This document shows, piece after piece, positions 8,820-16,971 of a stretch of DNA of 64,000 nucleotides. The stretch comes from Halomonas sp. BDJS001 (lineage in GTDB: Bacteria; Pseudomonadota; Gammaproteobacteria; Pseudomonadales; Halomonadaceae): the NCBI RefSeq assembly GCF_026104355.1, contig NZ_CP110535.1:186001-250000 (forward strand), in the 5' to 3' direction. The notes below the pieces were generated by a model. The model was given only the letters and a program-made list of their open reading frames with translations. It ran no database searches and was not told where the DNA came from. How positions within the stretch are numbered: the stretch's first letter is position 1; each line of letters opens with the position of its first letter. The translations under genes and the position numbers were made by a program.

Positions 8820-9062
8820 GAAAAACTCCTGTGGACGCCTCAAAGGTGGGGCATCACTCATGTTGCGGAAACTGCTTTTTGTAGAGCTTATGAATAATAA
8901 GTGTAGGGTTTCTGTTTAGTATTGCCAGTGCGCCTAATGTGATACTGAGTTGGTGAATCCTACATGCTTGTAAGGGCTGGTATTATGGCCCTAAAGCCCC
9001 CATGGTAAACGGGACGTGAGGCGAATGGATCTAATGATCAGCATCAGCGACAGGAGAGCAAA

Positions 9063-9596
9063 ATGAGTTTTCAAGGCGAGCAGCATCCCGGCGTTGTGGC
9101 CACACCACCCCAAACCCAAGGGTTTCGTTTAAACCACACCATGCTGAGAGTGAAAGACCCTGAGCGAGCACTGGCGTTCTACTCAAAAGTGTTTGGTATG
9201 CAGGTAATGCGGCGGTTGGATTTCGAAGAGATGCAGTTTTCGCTCTACTTCCTGGCCAATGTAGAGCCCAGCGACAGCGTGCCCGAAGATGCCCAAGCGC
9301 GTACCGCCTGGACGTTTAGCCAGAAAGGATTGCTAGAGCTGACCCACAACTGGGGCACTGAAGACCAGCAAGATTTTGCCTACCACGATGGCAACGCGCA
9401 GCCCCAGGGCTTCGGGCATATCTGCTTTAACGTACCGGATTTGGCAGCGGCCCAGGCGTGGTTCGACGAGCACGACGTGACCTTTGTGAAACGCGCTGAC
9501 CAGGGCAAGATGAAAGATGTTATCTTCGTTAAAGACCCGGACGGTTACTGGATCGAAGTGATTCAGGCAGACCTGATGGTAGGGAAAAGCGACTGA
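9063..9596 (+). CDS. gloA: Lactoylglutathione lyase (glyoxalase I)
   Basis: Converts the hemithioacetal of methylglyoxal and glutathione to S-lactoylglutathione, detoxifying methylglyoxal in the cytoplasm. 177-residue VOC-fold protein. The four metal ligands are visible: His25 (LNHTML), Glu92 (LELTHN), His119 (GFGHIC) and Glu165 (YWIEV). Contains the DPERALAFYSKVFGM signature. Long-form enzyme like those of Pseudomonas and eukaryotes (zinc-type, inference) rather than the 135-residue E. coli GloA. AGGAG precedes the ATG. A DUF6164 gene follows after 9 bp. Confidence 0.95.
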   Translation: MSFQGEQHPGVVATPPQTQGFRLNHTMLRVKDPERALAFYSKVFGMQVMRRLDFEEMQFSLYFLANVEPSDSVPEDAQARTAWTFSQKGLLELTHNWGTEDQQDFAYHDGNAQPQGFGHICFNVPDLAAAQAWFDEHDVTFVKRADQGKMKDVIFVKDPDGYWIEVIQADLMVGKSD

Positions 9597-9605
9597 GGCA
9601 CGCCA

Positions 9606-9974
9606 ATGGCTGAACTACTGTTCCGGCTGCGCCATGTGACCGACGAAGAAGCCATGGAGGTGCGTGACCTGCTCGCCGCCCATGGCTTTGATACCTATGA
9701 GACCCAGGCGGGCTTTTTTCGCCTGGGGGTCGATGCTATTTGGCTGCGCAACCCGCATCAACATGACGCTGCCATTGCGGCGTTAGAGGCCTATCAGGCG
9801 GAACGCCTTGAGCGCGCCCAACGCGAGCACCAGGCGGCGGTTGAGCGGGGTAACGCCGAGACGCTGTGGAGTCGCTTGGCCGCTCACCCGTTGCAGGTCG
9901 TGCTAGTGCTACTCGCCGTGGGACTTATTGCTGCCCTGACGCTACTGCCGTTTTTAGGCTTGTCCCGCGCCTGA
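9606..9974 (+). CDS. DUF6164 family membrane protein
   Basis: 122-residue protein of unknown function. The soluble N-terminal half (AELLFRLRHVTDEEAMEVRD, then DTYETQAGFFRLGVDAIWL) matches the DUF6164 pattern. A helical, charged middle segment is followed by one C-terminal membrane helix (~95-118, LQVVLVLLAVGLIAALTLL). Nine bases after gloA, likely co-transcribed. Confidence 0.78.
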   Translation: MAELLFRLRHVTDEEAMEVRDLLAAHGFDTYETQAGFFRLGVDAIWLRNPHQHDAAIAALEAYQAERLERAQREHQAAVERGNAETLWSRLAAHPLQVVLVLLAVGLIAALTLLPFLGLSRA

Positions 9975-9990
9975 CACTGAATCTAACCGC

Positions 9991-10656
9991 TCAAGCGGGC
10001 GGCAGGTGCCCCCGTTTGAGGTACATCATAACCCCATCCTCACCAGCCGTTAGCGCTGGCGCTGCACCGCTCGGGTAGCGGCACCAGGTGCCCGCAGTGT
10101 AGCTCTGCTCGCTATCGCTTAGCGTGCCTTCCAGAATCAAAAACTCGAGACCGCCCAGCAGCGTGGGGTAGGTAATGGAAGTGCCCGCCGACCAGCGTTC
10201 CAGGCTGGTGCGCTCTTGTTTGTAGGTGTGCAGCATCTTGTAGGCGATGCGCGGGCGCCGGTCTGGCTGCCAGGGCAGCCGGTGGGCGGGCACCGCCAGC
10301 TGGAGCGTGTCGTTAGGATCAAACTGATGCAGTTTGACAAAAATCAGCGCGCCCTCTTCGCCAATCTGCGGGGTATGGCCGGTACCGATGGGGTTGCGTA
10401 AGTAGCTGCCGGCGGCGTAGCGCCCATGCTCATCGGCGAACACACCTTCCAGTACCAGAATTTCTTCGCCGCCACCGTGGGTATGCCGCTCAAACTGGGT
10501 GTTGGGGGCGTAGCGAACGAGGCTGGTCGCGCGGGCAACTTCGTCACCAATTCGGTCAAACATCATGCGCTCTACCCCCGCGCTGGGGGAGTCGACCCAC
10601 TGGTACTCTTCCGGGGTAACACAGGCAAAGTGGCTAAAATCGGCGTTTAGACGCAT
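9991..10656 (-). CDS. Cupin-domain protein, ChrR-like
   Basis: 221-residue double-cupin protein resembling the ChrR cupin family. First cupin: TQFERHTHGGGEEILVLEGV with the metal-binding HTHGGGEE pattern, followed by GSYLRNPIGTGH. The second cupin (from ~160, LEFLILEGTLSD ... GTWCRYP) has lost the histidine cluster. No sigma factor gene is adjacent, so a role as anti-sigma factor is not supported; a metal-dependent sensor or dioxygenase-like role is possible. Convergent with the DUF6164 gene. Confidence 0.72.
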   Translation of the reverse strand: MRLNADFSHFACVTPEEYQWVDSPSAGVERMMFDRIGDEVARATSLVRYAPNTQFERHTHGGGEEILVLEGVFADEHGRYAAGSYLRNPIGTGHTPQIGEEGALIFVKLHQFDPNDTLQLAVPAHRLPWQPDRRPRIAYKMLHTYKQERTSLERWSAGTSITYPTLLGGLEFLILEGTLSDSEQSYTAGTWCRYPSGAAPALTAGEDGVMMYLKRGHLPPA

Positions 10657-10766
10657 GGGAATGGCTCTTCGCAGTGAAGGTAAGTGACGGGGAGGAGGGG
10701 GACTAGTCTCCTTATTGATAGCAAAAAATGCAACTTTCGGTTGTTTGATCTTCGCTATATGGCCAT

Positions 10767-10788
10767 AAAAAAGCCGCCCGCAGGCGGC
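10767..10788 (-). terminator. Terminator of ampC
   Basis: On the minus strand GCCGCC-TGCG-GGCGGC is followed by TTTTTT, 23 bases after the ampC stop codon. Confidence 0.85.
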
Positions 10789-10810
10789 GTTAGGTGGTCG
10801 GGTGGCCTAC

Positions 10811-11983
10811 TTAGGGCGCTTCAGTCAGCTCGGAAAGGAGGTGGTGGGCTGCCTCGATACGCGCCTGATTGGGGTAGTTACGGTTGGCCAGCATGACAAT
10901 ACCGACCTGCTCGCTGGGCACAAAGGCCACATAGCCACCAAAACCGTTGGTCGAGCCGGTCTTGTTGTAGAGTGCCTGCTGCCTGGGGGCTAACGGCGGG
11001 GTTAGGCGGTCGACGGGGTTGGGCTCCAGGATCATCTCAAGGGAGTTACCCTCTAGCAGTTGCTCAAGCGCCACCGGGTAGGCGTAACTTTCCCAGCCCA
11101 GGCCCTGCGTCATATTGCCAACCTCAAAGTAGCCTGTGCGCGTAGTCGCCAAGGCTTGGCTCAATGGCTCATCAAGCGCCGTTGCACCCATATTGGCTTC
11201 CACAAACGTCAGCACATCGGCGGCGGTGGATTTCAGGCCATAGGCCTGAGCATCCAGCACGCCAGGGTTGACCCGTATGGGCTCGTCCTCTTTCGAGTAG
11301 CCGTAGGCGTAGTTCGCCTGCTGTGCGTCAGGCACCTGGAAAAAACTATGTTCGAGCCCCAACGGCGCGAACAGCGCTTCTTCCATCGAGGTGTCGTAGG
11401 GCTGGCCAAGGCGTTGGGCGGTTAAATAGCCCATCAGCCCGATGCTCGGGTTGGAATAGAGCCGGTGACTGCCAGGGGGGGACTCAGGCTGCCACTGGCG
11501 ATAGAAGTCGATCATCTGCTCTTCGTTTTGTACCCCCTCAGGGAACTGCAGTGGAAGCTCACCTGCCGTGTAGGTGCCCAGCTCCAACAGGCTAATCTCA
11601 TCGAAGGCGCTGCCTGCCAGTTCAGGCAGGTACTGGCTGGCCGGGTCGGAAAGCGAGAGCGCACCGCTGGACTGGGCATAGCCTGTTAACGCCGCCGTGA
11701 AGATCTTACTGATCGAGCCGAGTTCGAACAGCGTCTCCTCTGTGACTGGAGTACCCGCTTCCTGATCGGCTTCCCCATAATTAAAATAGTGCTGCTGACC
11801 GTTGATGCTCAGCGCAATCGCCATCCCTGGGATACGGTGCTCGGCCATCAACGGCGCGATAGTATCGTTCACCAGCGCCTCAAGGTCGGCGCTTTCAGGC
11901 GTGTCGGATGCCCAGGCAGAGCTATTGAATAGAAGCGAACCTGTCATGATAAGGCCGCAGTTTGCTGCTAACATCTTACGCAT
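10811..11983 (-). CDS. ampC: Class C beta-lactamase
   Basis: Secreted serine beta-lactamase of the AmpC type. Signal peptide ~1-26 ending AWA. Catalytic motifs are all present: SISK (90-93), YSN (176-178) and KTG (341-343). Length 390, close to enterobacterial AmpC precursors (~380). Divergently transcribed from an AmpR-type regulator across 149 bp, the classical inducible arrangement. Because serine carboxypeptidases of this family can look similar, substrate range is unproven, but YSN, KTG and the ampR neighbour favour a true AmpC. Confidence 0.88.
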   Translation of the reverse strand: MRKMLAANCGLIMTGSLLFNSSAWASDTPESADLEALVNDTIAPLMAEHRIPGMAIALSINGQQHYFNYGEADQEAGTPVTEETLFELGSISKIFTAALTGYAQSSGALSLSDPASQYLPELAGSAFDEISLLELGTYTAGELPLQFPEGVQNEEQMIDFYRQWQPESPPGSHRLYSNPSIGLMGYLTAQRLGQPYDTSMEEALFAPLGLEHSFFQVPDAQQANYAYGYSKEDEPIRVNPGVLDAQAYGLKSTAADVLTFVEANMGATALDEPLSQALATTRTGYFEVGNMTQGLGWESYAYPVALEQLLEGNSLEMILEPNPVDRLTPPLAPRQQALYNKTGSTNGFGGYVAFVPSEQVGIVMLANRNYPNQARIEAAHHLLSELTEAP

Positions 11984-12132
11984 ACCAAAATCCTGTTGTG
12001 ATGATTGCTGGGAAAATGCTGGGCGTTATGTCCAGCCGCAAAGCGTATGACAGTGGTTAACTTACGGGGCGCTGCGGCAATCCACAAACAGTGAAATTTT
12101 GCATAAGCCATTAGAAAAATTTGGGGGTCAAG
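11984..12132 (+). promoter_or_regulatory. ampC-ampR divergent control region
   Basis: 149-bp non-coding region between the divergent beta-lactamase and LysR genes. In the known AmpR systems the regulator binds here and activates ampC when cell-wall muropeptides accumulate. The part next to ampR is AT-rich (AAATTTTGCATAAGCC), as expected for the overlapping promoters, but I cannot assign the operator half-sites with confidence. Confidence 0.5.
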
Positions 12133-13008
12133 GTGGTGCGTCCCTACCTGCCGTTGAAGGCGCTGCGCGCCTTTGAAGCGTCGGCCAGGCATTTAAGCTT
12201 TACCCGCGCGGCAGAAGAGCTGCACGTTACCCAGGCGGCGGTTAGCCACCAGGTCAAACTGCTCGAATCACAGTTGAAGGTGCCGCTTTTCAAACGTTTG
12301 CCCAGGGGGCTAATGCTTACCCAGGAGGGCGAGCTGCTGCTGCCGGTGATGAAGAGCTCATTCGACCAGATCTCCCACACACTGAATCGGGTGGGCGAGA
12401 GTAGCTACCGGGAAGTATTGAACGTCGGAGTGGTGGGCACCTTTGCCGTGGGTTGGCTACTGCCAAGGCTGGCGGATTTTCAGGCCAAATACCCTTATGC
12501 CGATTTGCGCCTCTCCACCCATAACAACCGGGCAGACCTGGCTGGCGAAGGCCTCGATTTTGCGATCCGCTTTGGCACCGGGGCGTGGCACGGTACGGCA
12601 GCGCAGCCGTTGCTACCGGCGTCGCTCTCGGTAATGTGCACCCCTGAGATCGCCACCCGGCTTAACACCCCCGCGGATGTACTAGGCGAGACCTGGCTGC
12701 GCTCATATCGCGCCGACGAATGGACAGAGTGGCTATTGGCGGCGGGGCTACCAGGCAGCTTTCCGATGACCAATAGCATTGTGTTTGACTCCTCAATCGC
12801 CATGGTGGAGGCCGCGTTACAAGGGGCAGGCTTGGCGCTGGCCCCCCCGCTAATGTTCCCCCGCCAACTGAACAGTGGTGCGCTGGTACAGCCTTTCGAC
12901 ACCGCGGTCAGTCTGGGCGGTTACTGGCTGACGCGCCTGCAGACACGCCCGGAAACCCGCGCCATGGCCTCTTTCCGGGAGTGGCTGCTCACGGCAATCA
13001 ACAATTAA
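12133..13008 (+). CDS. ampR: AmpR-type LysR regulator
   Basis: LysR-family regulator of the divergent beta-lactamase. The N-terminus VRPYLPLKALRAFEASARHL followed by SFTRAAEELHVTQAAVSHQV is characteristic of AmpR/GcvA proteins, as are LFKRLPRGLMLTQEGELLLP and the effector domain. About 291 residues. The frame opens at TTG 12121, but GTG 12133 (or 12136) gives the family start and has GGGGG five bases upstream. Convergent with znuA. Confidence 0.85.
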   Translation: MVRPYLPLKALRAFEASARHLSFTRAAEELHVTQAAVSHQVKLLESQLKVPLFKRLPRGLMLTQEGELLLPVMKSSFDQISHTLNRVGESSYREVLNVGVVGTFAVGWLLPRLADFQAKYPYADLRLSTHNNRADLAGEGLDFAIRFGTGAWHGTAAQPLLPASLSVMCTPEIATRLNTPADVLGETWLRSYRADEWTEWLLAAGLPGSFPMTNSIVFDSSIAMVEAALQGAGLALAPPLMFPRQLNSGALVQPFDTAVSLGGYWLTRLQTRPETRAMASFREWLLTAINN

Positions 13009-13019
13009 GTACCAACGGC

Positions 13020-14153
13020 TTAGTGGCTATGCTCACTGTGGTCATGGTCATCGTGACTATGCTCATGGTCGTCATGTCCGGACTCCTCATGACCAGGCTG
13101 GGCCAGTGCATCGTGCAGCACCTGAGCATTGTGGCGCATCATGCCAAGGTAAGTGCTCGCTTCGCCCTCTGATGCCAGTGCATCGGCGTAGAGCGTGCCC
13201 GCAATCGGCAGGCCGGTCTCTTCGGCGAGCTGGGTGATGATCGACTGATTGGTCATGTTCTCATGGAACAGCGCCTTCACGTTCTCCTGCTCAATCACAT
13301 CCACTAATGCCGCCATGCTGGCGCCGCTGGGGTCGGCTTCCGTGGAAAGCCCCACCGGGGAGAGGAAGGTCACCCCGTAGGCGCTTGAGAAGTAGCCAAA
13401 GGAGTCGTGGCCGGTAATCACGCTGGTGGAGGCCGGAATTTCGTCAATCAGCGCGCGAATCTCGGCGTCTACCTCGGCCATTTCCTGTAAGTACTGCTCC
13501 GCATTGGCGCGGTAGGTGTCGGCATTATCGGCATCGGCGGCGATCAAACCATCGCGGATATTGGCCACATACACCTTAGCTTGCTGCATATCCTGCCAGG
13601 CGTGGGGATCCTCATCACCATGCTCATGCCCCGCGTGCTCATCCGCATGCGCTGCGTGATCGTGCTCTTCATGATCGTGGTCGTCGTGGCCATGCTCCTC
13701 ATGGCCATGCTCCTCATGTCCATGCTCTTCGTGAGCATGCTCGTCATGCCCGTGGCCCTCATGGTCGTGCCCGTCATGGTCATCGTGTTCAGCAAAAGAG
13801 AGCGGCTGAATACCATCGGTGGCGGTAACCACCGCCCCGGAATAGTCGCTGGCGCTAATCAAGCGCTCCATCCAGCCCTCAAACAGCAGGCCGTTAAAGA
13901 CCACCAAGTCAGCATTGGCCAGGGAGCGTGCATCGCCGGGGCTGGGGGAGTAAACGTGGGCGTCGCCATCGGCAGCCACCAGGGAGGTTACGTCAACGTG
14001 GTCGCCGCCTACGTTTTCCACCATATCCGCCAGGATAGAGAAACTGGTTACCACCTGAACGCGCTCATTAGCCATGGCAGCAGGCAGCGTCAGCAGAGCG
14101 GAAACGCCCACCAACCAACGCGACGACCAGGATGATAAATAGCCAAGCGACAT
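13020..14153 (-). CDS. znuA: Periplasmic zinc-binding protein with a large His-rich loop
   Basis: Solute-binding component of the ZnuABC high-affinity zinc importer (cluster A-I). Signal peptide ~1-28. Metal ligand region at His66 (DAHVYSPSPGDA). Residues ~123-180 form a His/Asp/Glu-rich loop built from repeated HGHEE and HDHEE units, ending just before DPHAW. The last ~20 residues are a second His-rich tail. Such loops are thought to capture zinc. Length 377. AAGGAG seven bases before the ATG at 14153 decides the start over an upstream in-frame ATG. Last gene of the zinc operon, 50 bp after znuB. Confidence 0.93.
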   Translation of the reverse strand: MSLGYLSSWSSRWLVGVSALLTLPAAMANERVQVVTSFSILADMVENVGGDHVDVTSLVAADGDAHVYSPSPGDARSLANADLVVFNGLLFEGWMERLISASDYSGAVVTATDGIQPLSFAEHDDHDGHDHEGHGHDEHAHEEHGHEEHGHEEHGHDDHDHEEHDHAAHADEHAGHEHGDEDPHAWQDMQQAKVYVANIRDGLIAADADNADTYRANAEQYLQEMAEVDAEIRALIDEIPASTSVITGHDSFGYFSSAYGVTFLSPVGLSTEADPSGASMAALVDVIEQENVKALFHENMTNQSIITQLAEETGLPIAGTLYADALASEGEASTYLGMMRHNAQVLHDALAQPGHEESGHDDHEHSHDDHDHSEHSH

Positions 14154-14203
14154 ACAACACTCCTTACAGTTAAGCCTCACGTGGGAACATGCAGGCTAAA
14201 AAA

Positions 14204-15094
14204 TTAGGTTCCGTGCTCAACAGTTAACGGCGTGGTTTTTCGCCGCAGTTTGGCTGCCAAGCTGTGGTAGCGGCCAAACAGGGCCGAAAACAGATAACCA
14301 AACCCCGCCAGCAGAATAATGCTCGGCCCCGAGGGGATATCCAGATGAAACGAGAGCAGCAGACCGCCGGTACTCGCCACCATGGCCAGCACAATCGCAA
14401 TGCCGATCAAGCCCTCTAAGCGCTTACTCCAAAAGCGTGCCGAGGTGGCGGGCAGCATCATCAAACCCACCGCCATCAGCGTGCCCAGGGTTTGAAAACC
14501 AGCGGTTAAGTTCAGCACCAGCAGCCCCAAAAACACACTGTGCACCCAGCCGCTGCGGCGACTCTGACCGCGCAAAAACAGCGGATCCAAACACTCCACC
14601 ACCAAGGCGCGGAACACCACCGCCAGGGTCAATACAATCAGCGTACTGATGCCCGCGATCAGCAGCAGCGCGGTGGAGTTGATCGCCAGAATCGAGCCAA
14701 ACAGCACGTGGGTAAGATCAACGCTGCTGCCGCCCAGCGAAATCAGCATCACACCGGCGGCTAGCGAGATAATAAAAAAGCTCGCCATGGCGGCATCTTC
14801 CCGCTGGCCGCCCATTTTCGAGACCGCCCCCGCCAGCAGCGCCACCATTAGCCCAAACAGCACCCCGCCAATGCTCATAATCGGTAGCGAAAACCCCGCC
14901 AGCAGGAAACCCAGCGCAACGCCAGGCAGAATCGCGTGGGCCATGGCGTCGCCAATCAGGCTCATGCCGCGTAGCACCAAAAACACCCCCAGCGGCGGGG
15001 CGGCCAGCGAAAGCGCCAAACCACCCACCACGGCGCGGCGCATAAAGCCGTAATCGAACGGGCTGACAAACCAGGCGTTAAGCAGATCCAGCAT
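14204..15094 (-). CDS. znuB: Zinc ABC transporter permease
   Basis: Membrane component of ZnuABC (ABC-3 permease family). 296 residues with about eight hydrophobic segments; the conserved GMSLIGDAMAHAILPGVALG block and GFQTLGTLMAVGLMMLPAT are diagnostic. GGGAGGA lies just before the ATG at 15094, so the longer open frame to 15175 is rejected. Its start overlaps the 3' end of znuC by 17 bp. Confidence 0.93.
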   Translation of the reverse strand: MLDLLNAWFVSPFDYGFMRRAVVGGLALSLAAPPLGVFLVLRGMSLIGDAMAHAILPGVALGFLLAGFSLPIMSIGGVLFGLMVALLAGAVSKMGGQREDAAMASFFIISLAAGVMLISLGGSSVDLTHVLFGSILAINSTALLLIAGISTLIVLTLAVVFRALVVECLDPLFLRGQSRRSGWVHSVFLGLLVLNLTAGFQTLGTLMAVGLMMLPATSARFWSKRLEGLIGIAIVLAMVASTGGLLLSFHLDIPSGPSIILLAGFGYLFSALFGRYHSLAAKLRRKTTPLTVEHGT

Positions 15095-15812
15095 GGCGTC
15101 CTCCCAGAGTAAACGGCACCACCTGAGCGGGTGCATGTTGGTGATTGAGCGCACTGGGCGCGACCCAGCGGCCATGGCCGCCGTTGAGCATCAGCACTTC
15201 GTCGGCCAGGCGGCGCAGATGATCCATATCGTGGAGCACGACAATAATCGTCGCGCCGTCATCCGCCATCTGTCGCAGTATGCGGATCAAAATATCCACG
15301 GTTTCGCTATCCACGTTGGCAAACGGCTCATCCAGGAGTAACAGCTCGGCTTCCTGCATCAGCGTGCGGCCAATCAGTGCGCGCTGGCGCTGGCCGCCGG
15401 AAAGCTCGCCCAGCGGGCGGTGGGCCAGGTGGGAAATACCCAGCCGCGCCATAATCTCGCGCCCCTTGCGGTAGTGCGCCGCGCAGTAGCCGGTTAATGC
15501 ACCGTGGCTGGGCCAACTGCCGGTCATCACCAGCTCTTCCACGCTCATGGGGAAGGTCAGGTCTAACGCCAGCTGCTGGGGCAGCCAGGCCCGGCGCTCT
15601 TTCGCGACGGTGCAGACCACTTCGCCGCTAATCGGCCGAAGCTCACCCATAATGGCCTGAATGAGCGTACTTTTGCCTGCACCGTTCGCGCCGATCAGCG
15701 CGGTAATGGCTCCCGGTTTAAAGTCGCCCTCTATATGTTCCAGTACCGTGCGGCGCGCCTGGGCCAAGTGCAGGTTGTGCAGCTGTAAACGTGATAAAGA
15801 GCGCTGACTCAT
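15078..15812 (-). CDS. znuC: Zinc ABC transporter ATP-binding protein
   Basis: Cytoplasmic ATPase of the zinc importer, 244 residues. Walker A GANGAGKS (41-48), signature LSGGQ (137-141), Walker B LLLLDEP (157-163) and a switch His in VVLHDMDH. The start at 15812 overlaps the stop of the 49-residue gene upstream (ATGA), so it appears translationally coupled to it; there is no strong Shine-Dalgarno of its own apart from that context. Confidence 0.93.
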   Translation of the reverse strand: MSQRSLSRLQLHNLHLAQARRTVLEHIEGDFKPGAITALIGANGAGKSTLIQAIMGELRPISGEVVCTVAKERRAWLPQQLALDLTFPMSVEELVMTGSWPSHGALTGYCAAHYRKGREIMARLGISHLAHRPLGELSGGQRQRALIGRTLMQEAELLLLDEPFANVDSETVDILIRILRQMADDGATIIVVLHDMDHLRRLADEVLMLNGGHGRWVAPSALNHQHAPAQVVPFTLGGRHAGSA

Positions 15813-15958
15813 CCCAGCCACCCACCAGCCCACACCACTAGAACCCAAAGCGCCAACAGCGGTACGGCAACAAACAGCAGTCGTTTAACCGCCGATAGCG
15901 ACATCAGGGAGAAGTGGCAGGGGCCCTCCTTGTTGTGGCGGTGCGTATGCTCACTCAT
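15809..15958 (-). CDS. Small membrane protein (49 residues) heading the zinc operon
   Basis: An unlisted short reading frame. It starts MSEHTHRHNKEGPCHFSLMS and continues into one hydrophobic helix (~27-45, RLLFVAVPLLALWVLVVWAG). The N-terminal 15 residues carry four His and one Cys, a plausible metal-binding patch on the cytoplasmic side. It sits directly downstream of the Zur box, and its TGA overlaps the znuC ATG. Size, position and composition argue it is real and expressed with znuCBA. I do not know a named family; a role as zinc-transporter accessory or metal sensor peptide is inference. Confidence 0.72.
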   Translation of the reverse strand: MSEHTHRHNKEGPCHFSLMSLSAVKRLLFVAVPLLALWVLVVWAGGWLG

Positions 15959-15982
15959 CAAGTGGCCTCGTATCGTATCAAA

Positions 15983-16003
15983 TAGGTTATAACATAACGT
16001 TTA
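15983..16003 (-). promoter_or_regulatory. Zur box of the zinc operon
   Basis: AATAGGTTATAACATAACGTT holds the inverted repeat GTTAT-AAC-ATAAC (15986-15998), close to the gammaproteobacterial Zur operator pattern GTTATA-n-TATAAC. It lies 25 bp before the first gene of the znu operon in an AT-rich segment, as expected for zinc-dependent repression of the promoter. Confidence 0.75.
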
Positions 16004-16136
16004 GAAACGCTAAAAAATTGCTGATTATTTTACTCTTTCACAACTTGCTGGCAACGATTAAGCGCTGGGGGCAAACCGCCATCAGCGCTTGAGAGGCATG
16101 TCATAAGAGAGGAAGTGGGCCGTTTGGTAAAAAAGC

Positions 16137-16813
16137 CTAGTAACGCCAGGTAGCGCCAACTTGTTGAGGCGCCACATGCAGCGCGTACTCGCCGGGGATC
16201 GTGATCGGCCCAAGTGATAGATTAGCGGGTTGGAAGCGATTAATCGCCGAAGACGCCTGATGGGGCTGTGTCCAAATTTGCAACTCGTTGACCAGCATGC
16301 CGGTGGCAAAGTTGATCGCGCCGTCGCTTTCCCGGCCATCGGCGGCAATCACCGCGCCCGCCACGCCATTCACCACGAGTGAATTCACCCGGGCACCCCA
16401 GCCGCGCCGCTCACGTTCGGCTTGGGCGAGCTGCAAGCCCAGCGCCTGCACGCCGCTTAAATCGCCGCTGGCTTTCAAGCGCTCATACTCTGCCAGCGCC
16501 GCTGGGTGCGGCTGGCGGTCGGTCAGCATGCCAGCCACGGCCAGGGCGGATTTCACCACGCCCACCCGGGCATCAAAGCGGTCATCCGGGTCGCTCGCTT
16601 CGCTGGATTGGTAAGCGTTCACCGCCAGGCTGGTGCCGTAAATACCCGTCCACCCCCACTGCCAAACAGTGGCGTGGCTGGCGCCGTTCTCAAATACCTC
16701 ATCGTACTCACTCCACTGCCACCGGTGGGTGCCTGGGCTTGTGCCTGGAGAGAGGCAGGCAGAACGACCACCAGGGTGGTTACCAGCGCGGCAAAAAGAC
16801 GAAAAGCATGCAT
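16137..16813 (-). pseudogene. Exported protein gene broken by a one-base frameshift
   Basis: Two frames join into one protein. The first (from ATG 16813) gives a clear signal peptide, MHAFRLFAALVTTLVVVLPA with SLQAQA, then APTGG, and stops at 16619. The other frame is open across the join and reads WSEYDEVFENGASHATVWQW, GWTGIYGTSLAVNAYQSSEA and on to 16137. The switch lies near 16712-16725; restoring one base would yield ~225 residues. Total span 677 bp, one short of a multiple of three. Function unknown. The break could be a true mutation or a sequencing slip. It borders the cas3 promoter region. Confidence 0.62.
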
Positions 16814-16971
16814 GAAGAAGTGCCTATATCGGGGAGCGGTAGCGCTAAGCGTAGCACGCAAATCCCATCAGACGAGGTTGGATTTAAGGGGCGAAGTATG
16901 ACTAAGGTCAATGGCGCTTAAGCATAAAGAATGATTAGATGAGGTGTTGGTAACACGGTGGAGGGGAGGCG

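Noticed and set aside
13581..14135. Hydrophobic frame opposite znuA (repeats of MLLMAMLLMSML)
   Set aside because: It is the complement of the His-rich codons of znuA.
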